DNA of 9,451 bases from Acidobacteriota bacterium. Its GTDB lineage: Bacteria; Acidobacteriota; Terriglobia; Acidiferrales; UBA7541. The translations under genes and the position numbers were made by a program. Below the pieces are notes generated by a model that was not told the origin of the DNA, searched no databases, and was given only the letters and a program-made list of their open reading frames with translations. This document shows, in pieces, positions 1-5,650 of the stretch; position 1 is the first letter of the stretch, and each line of letters begins with the position of its first letter. The DNA is taken from the NCBI GenBank assembly GCA_003161195.1, contig PMOV01000048.1, positions 1-9,451 of the forward strand. The letters are read 5' to 3'.

Positions 1-236
1 ATCGCCAGCGCGATAAATACCGCTGCGGCGATGAGCATGACGGATTGCGCCTCCAGCGGATGCCGCACCGCTTCGATCACCTGATATATTCCCAGGCTCA
101 GCATCACCAGCGATAACAGCACAATGATGCTGCCCAGCGTGCGGGCCGCGCCCGCGCGCACCAGCAATGGCGCCAGCGAACGGTCCTCACTGCGCTGCAA
201 ACGATGACCACTTTGCACACGTTGGCCGCGAAACAT
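1..236 (-). CDS. Putative membrane protein, N-terminal part (cut by window edge)
   Basis: The gene runs leftwards from an ATG at 236-234 and leaves the window after 78 codons. The visible protein has a basic, hydrophilic N-terminus of about 30 residues. A strongly hydrophobic stretch follows at about residues 34-54 (core GSIIVLLSLVMLSLGIY), then a short polar loop, then a second hydrophobic stretch from about residue 66 that is cut by the edge. This is a typical pair of membrane helices. The start is supported by a purine-rich GGGGAAAGAG about 8 bases upstream, which overlaps the end of the zinc-ribbon gene. The 5-bp gap to that gene suggests co-transcription and possibly coupled translation. 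I do not recognise the family; the membrane location is inferred from composition only. Confidence 0.7.
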   Translation of the reverse strand, partial: MFRGQRVQSGHRLQRSEDRSLAPLLVRAGAARTLGSIIVLLSLVMLSLGIYQVIEAVRHPLEAQSVMLIAAAVFIALA

Positions 237-241
237 GGGCG

Positions 242-457
242 TCACTCTTTCCCCATGGATTGCTGCGCCATCTCCGGATCGTCAACGCGCAGAAACTCCA
301 GATACTTGAACACGGGCGGGACGTAATTCCGTTTCATGCTCGAGCCGCAAACACAGCGCGGGCTGCTGCCGGAAAGGTTGCTGTCCGATTCCACCAGCAC
401 TTCGCAATTGCAAGAGGGATTGATGCAGTGCCATCGTTCCCCGGATTTCATCAACAT
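242..457 (-). CDS. Small putative zinc-ribbon protein (71 aa)
   Basis: This 71-residue protein has five cysteines in two clusters: C11-x4-C16-x-C18 near the N-terminus and C35-x-C37-G about 17 residues later. The spacing fits a compact zinc-ribbon or rubredoxin-like knuckle that binds one metal ion, with His10 as another possible ligand. The C-terminal third is ordinary and mildly acidic. The ATG at 457 has a good ribosome site (CGGAGG ending about 9 bases upstream); a second in-frame ATG two codons later is less well spaced. It is the first gene of a two-gene minus-strand unit with the membrane protein that follows after 5 bp. The function is unknown. An alternative plus-strand frame over the same bases encodes no recognisable protein and lacks the ordered cysteine pattern. 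Confidence 0.7.
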   Translation of the reverse strand: MLMKSGERWHCINPSCNCEVLVESDSNLSGSSPRCVCGSSMKRNYVPPVFKYLEFLRVDDPEMAQQSMGKE

Positions 458-545
458 GGCTGGGCGCCTCCGTTGAGGGATTGGTTGAGATTACCAGTCT
501 GGTACGGAAACGTAATAAACATCCCGAAACCGGAAAGGGAGACGG

Positions 546-574
546 AATCTACACAATTCTTTTTTGCACTGCAA
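546..574 (-). promoter_or_regulatory. Candidate promoter for the zinc-ribbon/membrane protein unit
   Basis: Read on the minus strand, TTGCAG (574-569) and TAGATT (551-546) are separated by exactly 17 bp, and the spacer is A-rich. The boxes match the sigma-70 consensus at 3 of 6 and 4 of 6 positions. Transcription would start near 539, leaving a leader of about 80 nt before the ATG at 457. The boxes are weak matches, so this is only a candidate. Confidence 0.35.
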
Positions 575-617
575 GTGCTGACTTAATCAACAAGAACAGC
601 GTTGTGCGCGCCGTTTC

Positions 618-696
618 AATTCGGGAATTTTGCGCTCGGGCGCCGGGCCGCGCTGCCTCAACAACACCGAAAAAAAATCCCGATATGGGAATTTTT
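618..696. promoter_or_regulatory. Cluster of GGGA(A)TTTT half-sites, possible operator
   Basis: GGGAATTTT occurs at 623-631 and again at 687-695, 64 bp apart and in the same orientation. A third, inverted, near-copy (AAAAAATCCC, 672-681) faces the second across a 5-nt spacer, giving a 10-bp inverted repeat with one mismatch (672-681/687-696). The first copy sits inside the 12-bp palindrome AATTC-GG-GAATT at 618-629. Repeated, oriented half-sites in a divergent spacer are typical of a transcription-factor binding region. The 672-696 element could instead be a weak hairpin terminator read on the minus strand. No regulator is encoded in the window. Confidence 0.3.
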
Positions 697-851
697 GGCA
701 TAGGACCTCGACCGTATTTTCGCCCAGGGCAGGCTCTGTGATTACTGGCTGCTGGATTATCAAACCCAATTTTCCTGCTATAGCTACTAGACCCTGCGAA
801 TTCCGCCCATTTTGTGATCTTTGCGCGTCCCTCCCTCATTCTCGCCTCCGG

Positions 852-880
852 TTGCGGCAGCTTGCCCCGACTGTTAAAAT
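852..880 (+). promoter_or_regulatory. Candidate promoter of the lpdA-lipB-E1-E2 operon
   Basis: TTGCGG (852-857) and TAAAAT (875-880) are separated by 17 bp. The -10 box matches the sigma-70 consensus at 5 of 6 positions and the -35 box has the TTG core. Transcription would begin near 887, giving a leader of about 85 nt before lpdA. It is the best-spaced promoter-like pair found upstream of the operon. Confidence 0.45.
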
Positions 881-903
881 TGGTGATTTGCAGGGTGCTC
901 TTT

Positions 904-952
904 GTCCGCGCTGAGCGGACGCACACCAGACGCCTGGCGTGGATGCCGGTGT
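904..952 (+). promoter_or_regulatory. Inverted repeats in the operon leader
   Basis: The stretch between the candidate promoter and lpdA contains GTCCGC-GCTGA-GCGGAC (904-920), a perfect 6-bp stem with a 5-nt loop. It is followed by the short palindrome ACGCC-T-GGCGT (930-940), enclosed by ACACC (923-927) and GGTGT (948-952). The leader RNA could thus fold into two adjacent stems just before the ribosome site at about 956-964. I recognise no known riboswitch consensus here. The features may be simple GC-rich foldback. Confidence 0.3.
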
Positions 953-971
953 CTCGTAGAGGAGAATGCGC

Positions 972-2369
972 GTGGCAAAGTACGATGTAGCAATTATTGG
1001 AAGCGGCCCGGGGGGCTATGTGGCCGCCATCCGCGCCGGAGAACTCGGGCTGAAAACTGTAGTCGTCGAAAAAGACCCGTTTCTCGGCGGCACTTGCCTG
1101 CACGTCGGCTGCATTCCCACCAAGGTTTTGCTGCATCACGCCGATGTTTACGATCACTTCAAAAATGGAGAAGAACTGGGCTTCGAGGTCAGCGGCTTGA
1201 AAATCAATTGGGCCAACGTACTGGCACGCAAAGACAAAATCGTTAAAAAGCACGCCAAAGGCATCGAGTTCCTCTTCAAGAAAAATAAGGTCGAGTGGGT
1301 GCAGGGCTGGGGACGCTACGAAGGTCCCGGCAAGGTCAGCGTCGAGAAGGACGGCAAGACCTCGATCATTGAAGCCAACAATGTGCTGATGGTCAGCGGA
1401 TCGGAAGCCCGCGCGCTCCCCGGCATCGAGCCGGATCACACTACCATCCTGACGAATCGCTCCATCCTGGAGCTGCCGGCCATTCCGAAAACGCTGATTG
1501 TCGTGGGCGCCGGCGCCGTAGGCGTGGAATTCGCGTCCATCTACAACTCGTTCGGGACGCAAGTAACCATTCTCGAAGCCCTGCCGCGCGTGGTGCCGGT
1601 CGAGGATGAAGAAATTTCCACGGAACTCGAAAAAACCTTCCGCAAGAAAAACATCCAAATCTTCACCAGCAGCAAGGTGGAAAGCGTGAAGAAGGACGCC
1701 GCCGGCGTTACCGTAAGCTTCAAAGATAAGGACGGCAAAGCGCAGAGCTTGCAGGCGGAAAAGCTGCTGCTGGCCGTGGGACGCAAGCCCATGACCGAAA
1801 ATTGCGGCCTGGAAAAGTCCAAAGCCAAGCTCGACCGCGGATTCGTCAACGTCAGCCCCACCATGGAGACCGACGAAAAGGGCCTGTACGCCATTGGCGA
1901 CATCGTCGCCGGCATGCCGCAACTGGCGCATGCCGCCATGATGGAGGGCATCATCGCGGTGACCACCATCGCCGGCAAACCGACCAAGCCCCTTCTGCGC
2001 ACGCGCATTCCCAACGCCACGTACTGCGAGCCGCAAATTGGCTCCATCGGTTTAACGGAGAAAGAAGCGATCGCCGCCGGCCACCAGGTGAAGACCGGCA
2101 AATTCCCCTTCGTTGGCAATAGCAAGGCCACCATTCTCGGCAATCACGGCGGATTCATCAAGGTGGTGTCCGACGAAAAGTACGGCGAGATTCTGGGCAT
2201 TCACATCATCGGACCGCTGGCCACGGAGATTCTGTCCGAAGCCGCCGCCGTGCTGCACCTCGAAGGCACCATCGACGATATGATGCACATGGTGCACGCC
2301 CATCCCACGGTGTGGGAAGGCATGGGCGACGCCTTCGCGTCCGTCCGCGGCTTGCAGATCAACGTGTAA
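972..2369 (+). CDS. lpdA: Dihydrolipoyl dehydrogenase (E3)
   Basis: E3 is a cytoplasmic FAD flavoprotein. It reoxidises the dihydrolipoyl groups on E2 and passes the electrons to NAD+. Every hallmark is present: an N-terminal FAD motif GSGPGG (residues 10-15), the redox disulfide in GGTCLHVGCIPTK (C42 and C47), the NAD motif GAGAVG (179-184) with an acidic Glu202 that favours NAD over NADP, the second FAD motif AIGD (Asp310), and the C-terminal catalytic pair in HAHPTVWE (His444, Glu449). The length of 465 aa is normal. I chose GTG at 972 over ATG at 966. The GAGGAG ribosome site ends at 964, only 1 base before the ATG but 7 bases before the GTG, and the protein then begins with the usual (M)AKYDV. 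It is the first gene of the operon, 79 bp upstream of lipB. Confidence 0.96.
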   Translation: MAKYDVAIIGSGPGGYVAAIRAGELGLKTVVVEKDPFLGGTCLHVGCIPTKVLLHHADVYDHFKNGEELGFEVSGLKINWANVLARKDKIVKKHAKGIEFLFKKNKVEWVQGWGRYEGPGKVSVEKDGKTSIIEANNVLMVSGSEARALPGIEPDHTTILTNRSILELPAIPKTLIVVGAGAVGVEFASIYNSFGTQVTILEALPRVVPVEDEEISTELEKTFRKKNIQIFTSSKVESVKKDAAGVTVSFKDKDGKAQSLQAEKLLLAVGRKPMTENCGLEKSKAKLDRGFVNVSPTMETDEKGLYAIGDIVAGMPQLAHAAMMEGIIAVTTIAGKPTKPLLRTRIPNATYCEPQIGSIGLTEKEAIAAGHQVKTGKFPFVGNSKATILGNHGGFIKVVSDEKYGEILGIHIIGPLATEILSEAAAVLHLEGTIDDMMHMVHAHPTVWEGMGDAFASVRGLQINV

Positions 2370-2448
2370 ACTCTCGCGGTACACCAGTGATGACCATTAA
2401 AATTTTCTCTCCGAATTCTCCTGCTGGCGCTTGCGCCGGGATGGGGCA

Positions 2449-3309
2449 ATGAATTCCTGCGCTGTCGTCGATCTGGGATTGCTGGGATGGGCCGAAGCGG
2501 CAGCCCTGCAGGAGCGGCTGGCTGCCGCCCGCAAGGCCGGGACGATTGGCGATACGCTGTTGCTCTGCGAGCACCCGCACACCGTAACGTTAGGACGCAA
2601 TGGCAAGCTGCAGAACCTGCTGGCCAGCGAGAGCGCACTGCGGCAAAAAGGCGTGGCGTTTCACGCCACCAATCGCGGCGGCGACATCACTTACCATGGC
2701 CCGGGCCAACTGGTGGGCTACCCCATCCTGAATCTCGGAGCCATCCGGCGCGACGTGGGCTGGTATATGCGCATGCTCGAAGCAGCCATGATCCGCGCGT
2801 CCGCGGAGCTGGGCGTCGTTGCGGAACGCGAACCCGGCAAGGCCGGCATTTGGGTGCGTGCGGCGGCCCGCAATGCCGCGAACGGCGCAGCAGCCGGCGA
2901 GCCCGCGGTTGCCCCGCCGGAAAAGCTGGCCGCGCTCGGCGTGCACTTGAGCCGCTGGGTGACCTCGCACGGTTTTGCCTACAACGTCGCCACCGACCTG
3001 CGCTACTTCGGCCTGATTGTGCCATGCGGCATTGCCGGGCGGCAGACCACCTCCCTCGAAAAACTGCTGGGGCGTAGCCTGCCGCTCGCGGACGTCGCAG
3101 CCCGCATTACGCGACACTTCGGCGACGTGCTGCAACTCGAAATGCGGGCCATCCCGAGAGTACAATTGATGCGCGAGTTAGAGACAGCGGAACGAAGCGC
3201 CCAACCAAGGTCACCCACACCAGAGCCTCTGTCTGCAACTCGGCTTGAGGCGACACCGCTCGAAGCATCGCCGCCCGCGGTCCTCGAAACGCTACGGAGC
3301 AACATATGA
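2449..3309 (+). CDS. lipB: Octanoyl-[ACP]:protein octanoyltransferase (LipB)
   Basis: LipB moves octanoate from acyl carrier protein to the target lysine of lipoyl domains; LipA then adds sulfur to make lipoate. The family signature RGGDITYHGPGQ is at residues 76-87. The catalytic lysine (K159, in KLAALGV) and cysteine (C193, in VPCGI) are 34 residues apart, as in characterised LipB proteins. WVTSHGFAYNV between them is also typical. Two oddities: an Ala-rich insertion of about 22 residues (137-158) just before the catalytic lysine, and a Pro/Ser/Thr-rich C-terminal tail of about 50 residues. The protein is 286 aa, against a usual 210-250. The ATG at 2449 is preferred to the in-frame TTG at 2431; a GGGATGGGG stretch just upstream may serve as ribosome site. 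The stop overlaps the next start (ATGA). lipA is not in the window. Confidence 0.95.
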   Translation: MNSCAVVDLGLLGWAEAAALQERLAAARKAGTIGDTLLLCEHPHTVTLGRNGKLQNLLASESALRQKGVAFHATNRGGDITYHGPGQLVGYPILNLGAIRRDVGWYMRMLEAAMIRASAELGVVAEREPGKAGIWVRAAARNAANGAAAGEPAVAPPEKLAALGVHLSRWVTSHGFAYNVATDLRYFGLIVPCGIAGRQTTSLEKLLGRSLPLADVAARITRHFGDVLQLEMRAIPRVQLMRELETAERSAQPRSPTPEPLSATRLEATPLEASPPAVLETLRSNI

Positions 3310-4592
3310 AGACGGACCCGAACAAGGATCACTTGGGCAAAGACCCCGCAGGCAAAGATCTAACGCGCCAGCAATACCTGGACCTGTACTACTACATGCG
3401 GCTGAACCGCGCCGTGGAAGACACCATGGTCAAACTGTTCCGCCAGAACAAAATCGTGGGCGGACTGTATTCGAGTTTGGGCCAGGAAGCCATCTCCGTC
3501 GGCACGGCCTACGCGCTCGAGAAAAAAGACTGGCTGGCCCCGATGATCCGCAATATCGGGGCTTTGCTGGTGAAGGGCGTCCCGCCGCGCGATATTTTTA
3601 CCCAGCATATGGCGAAGTACACCTCGCCGACGCTTGGCAAGGACGGGACCAGCCATTTTGGGGACCTCGATAACCTGCACATCGTGTCGCCCATTTCCAT
3701 GCTCGGCGATTTGATTCCCGTGATGACCGGCGTGGCCATGGCCGGCCGTTATCTCGGACAGAAGATCGTGGCCATGACCTGGATTGGCGACGGCGGAAGC
3801 TCGACCGGCGTCTTCCACGAAGGCTTGAATTTCGCGGCAGTCCAGAAAGCGCCCTTTGTGTTGATCCTCGAGAACAATCAGTGGGCCTACTCGACGCCGG
3901 TGAAGCGCCAGGTGCCCATCGAAAACCTGGCGGACCGTGCCAAGGCATACGGCATCGCCAGTTACATCGTCGACGGCAATGATGTCGTCGCGGTATATCG
4001 CACGGCGAAAGAAGCCGTGGATCGCGCGCGCGCCGGAGACGGTCCGATCCTGATCGAAGCCAAGACCATGCGCATGCGCGGCCACGCGCAACACGATCCC
4101 GCGGAGTACGTTCCAAAGGATATGTTCGAGCACTGGAAGCAGCGCGATCCCATCGAGCAGTATGAAAAGTTTTTGCTGGAGAAAAAGCTGCTGAATGCCG
4201 CGACGAAGAAAGAGCTCGAACAGAAGATGGAAGCCTTGCTGAATAAGGACCGGGACTTCGCCGAGGCCTCGCCGATGCCGCCCCCAGAGCTGGCGGAAAA
4301 GGGCGTCTATTGCACGGGCGACGATTGCCACAAGATCGCGGCGCAATGGGAGCGCGACAAGTCTGAAGTCATGCCCCCGAAATCCAACATCGCCGCGGTG
4401 TGGAAGGTGGCGGCCTTCGGCACGGGCAAAGGTTCCGGCGGCAAAAATGCCCCCATCCATTTCGGCGATACCGCCGCGGCAGAGGAGCAGAAAGACAACG
4501 CAGCCGAACTGTCGCCCAAAGCGCCGGCCAAAGTGGTCCGCAACGGCGCCGCGAAAACGACCAAAGTTCCCGCGGGAAAGGCCCGGCGCTAA
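3306..4592 (+). CDS. 2-oxoacid dehydrogenase E1 component, alpha subunit
   Basis: This is the thiamine-diphosphate-binding alpha half of a heterotetrameric E1, which decarboxylates a 2-oxoacid and passes the acyl group to lipoyl-E2. The ThDP motif runs from GDG (161-163) to NN (190-191) with normal spacing. Upstream are GGLYSSLGQEA (52-62) and SHFGD (116-120); the conserved loop RMRGHAQHDPAEYVP is at 256-270. A GGAG ribosome site lies 6 bases before the ATG, which overlaps the lipB stop by 4 bp. The usual family length is about 320-370 aa, whereas this protein has 428. From about residue 335 it has an extra Lys/Ala-rich tail that includes C336-x4-C341 and ends in KARR. The fold and cofactor are certain. 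The substrate (pyruvate, pdhA-like, or branched-chain 2-oxoacids, bkdA-like) is not decided by sequence alone. Confidence 0.93.
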   Translation: MKTDPNKDHLGKDPAGKDLTRQQYLDLYYYMRLNRAVEDTMVKLFRQNKIVGGLYSSLGQEAISVGTAYALEKKDWLAPMIRNIGALLVKGVPPRDIFTQHMAKYTSPTLGKDGTSHFGDLDNLHIVSPISMLGDLIPVMTGVAMAGRYLGQKIVAMTWIGDGGSSTGVFHEGLNFAAVQKAPFVLILENNQWAYSTPVKRQVPIENLADRAKAYGIASYIVDGNDVVAVYRTAKEAVDRARAGDGPILIEAKTMRMRGHAQHDPAEYVPKDMFEHWKQRDPIEQYEKFLLEKKLLNAATKKELEQKMEALLNKDRDFAEASPMPPPELAEKGVYCTGDDCHKIAAQWERDKSEVMPPKSNIAAVWKVAAFGTGKGSGGKNAPIHFGDTAAAEEQKDNAAELSPKAPAKVVRNGAAKTTKVPAGKARR

Positions 4593-4595
4593 CCC

Positions 4596-5627
4596 ATGCC
4601 TGAGAGCAGAACATCCGCAGCGAACGGCGCAGTGAATGGCGCACAGGGACACGGCGAGCCCGTTACCTTTCTCGAGGCCATCAAACAGGCCATCTTTGAA
4701 GAGATGGAACGTGACCCCGCGGTGGTGCTGCTGGGCGAAGATGTAGGCGTCTACGGCGGAGCTTTTAAAACCAGCGAGGGGCTGCTGGAACGCTTTGGCT
4801 GGGAGCGGGTGATCGATACGCCGATCAGCGAAAGCGCCATCATCGGGGCGGCTTGCGGCATGAGCTATCTCGGCCTGCGTCCTATCGCCGAGATGCAGTT
4901 CATCGACTTCATCGCCTGCTGCTTCAATCAGCTGACCAATTTCGTGGCCAAGGGGCATTACCTGTGGAATGCGCCCGCGCCCATCGTGGTGCGCGGACCT
5001 TCCGGCGGCGGCGTGCATGGCGGTCCGTTTCATTCCGCCAATCCGGAAATGTATTTCGTGCACACCCCGGGTTTGAAGGTCGTCTATCCCTCCACCCCCT
5101 ATGACGCCAAGGGTCTGCTGAAAGCGGCGATTCGCGACAACAATCCAGTGCTGTTCTTCGAGCACAAGTTTTTATATCGCCGCATCAAGGAAGTTTTACC
5201 TGCGGGCGATTACACCGTGCCGCTCGGAAAGGCCATCGTCCGCCGCGAGGGGAAACACCTGACCATCGTCTCCTACGCCGCCATGATGCACACCGCGCTC
5301 GAAGCTGCGGAAGCGCTGGCCAAAGAGGGCATCGAAGCGGAGGTGATCGACCTGCGCACGTTGCTGCCGCTCGACGAGGAAACCATCTTGGAATCCGTGA
5401 AAAAGACCAACCGCTGTCTGGTGGTACACGAAGACACCAAGACGGGCGGCATTGCCGGGGAAATTGCGGCGATTCTGTGCGAAAAAGCGTTTGGTTACCT
5501 GGACGGTCCGCTGATGCGCGTCACAGCACTCGATACACCGGTGCCGTATGCGCCGCCGCTCGAGGAGCATTTTCTGCCCAACGCCAAAAAAATTTTTGCC
5601 GCCGCCAAAGAACTGGCGCGGTATTAG
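4596..5627 (+). CDS. 2-oxoacid dehydrogenase E1 component, beta subunit
   Basis: This is the beta partner of E1, completing the ThDP site and carrying the E2-binding C-terminal domain. Visible landmarks are LLGEDVGVYGG (45-55), the ThDP-activating Glu79 in PISES, the active-site His146 in GGPFHSANPE, and the C-terminal domain from about residue 215, containing EVIDLRTLLPLDEET and VHEDTKTGG. The motif EHKFLYRR (189-196) resembles branched-chain or 2-oxoisovalerate-type E1 beta more than the classical pyruvate type. The family's common HSQ is HSA here. The length of 343 aa is normal apart from about 20 extra Ala/Gly/Asn residues at the N-terminus. It starts 3 bp after the E1 alpha stop and is certainly co-transcribed. 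The ribosome site is poor (GGGAAAGG about 15 bases upstream), so translational coupling to E1 alpha is likely. Confidence 0.94.
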   Translation: MPESRTSAANGAVNGAQGHGEPVTFLEAIKQAIFEEMERDPAVVLLGEDVGVYGGAFKTSEGLLERFGWERVIDTPISESAIIGAACGMSYLGLRPIAEMQFIDFIACCFNQLTNFVAKGHYLWNAPAPIVVRGPSGGGVHGGPFHSANPEMYFVHTPGLKVVYPSTPYDAKGLLKAAIRDNNPVLFFEHKFLYRRIKEVLPAGDYTVPLGKAIVRREGKHLTIVSYAAMMHTALEAAEALAKEGIEAEVIDLRTLLPLDEETILESVKKTNRCLVVHEDTKTGGIAGEIAAILCEKAFGYLDGPLMRVTALDTPVPYAPPLEEHFLPNAKKIFAAAKELARY

Positions 5628-5650
5628 CTTTAGATTTCCAGGAGAACGCC

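Larger units (their letters stand above)
458..971. other. Divergent intergenic region without genes
   Basis: About 510 bp lie between the zinc-ribbon gene (minus) and lpdA (plus). The region is more AT-rich than the surrounding genes and no open frame in it looks like a protein. It contains a candidate minus-strand promoter, a cluster of GGGA(A)TTTT half-sites, a candidate plus-strand promoter and a leader with inverted repeats, each listed separately. A short perfect inverted repeat, GCACT-GCA-AGTGC, at 566-578 overlaps the -35 box of the minus-strand promoter and could be an operator. Confidence 0.6.

Noticed and set aside
167..586. A 139-codon plus-strand frame over the left genes
   Set aside because: It overlaps the cysteine-patterned minus-strand gene and the membrane protein start, and has no ribosome site or recognisable motif.
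630..914. A 94-codon plus-strand frame in the spacer
   Set aside because: There is no ribosome site, its composition is unlike a folded protein, and it runs through the candidate promoter and leader of lpdA.
549..2036. A 495-codon open frame on the minus strand covering lpdA and part of the spacer
   Set aside because: It is antisense to an unmistakable lpdA, has no family resemblance, and its His/Gly/Ala/Phe-rich composition is what GC-biased codons give when read in reverse.
2370..2448. A separate promoter for lipB in the 79-bp gap after lpdA
   Set aside because: A TAAAAT box is present but there is no acceptable -35 box at 16-18 bp, so read-through from the lpdA promoter is more likely.
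3360..5165. A 601-codon open frame on the minus strand across E1 alpha and E1 beta
   Set aside because: It spans two well-supported genes on the opposite strand and shows no domain. Long antisense frames are expected in high-GC coding DNA.
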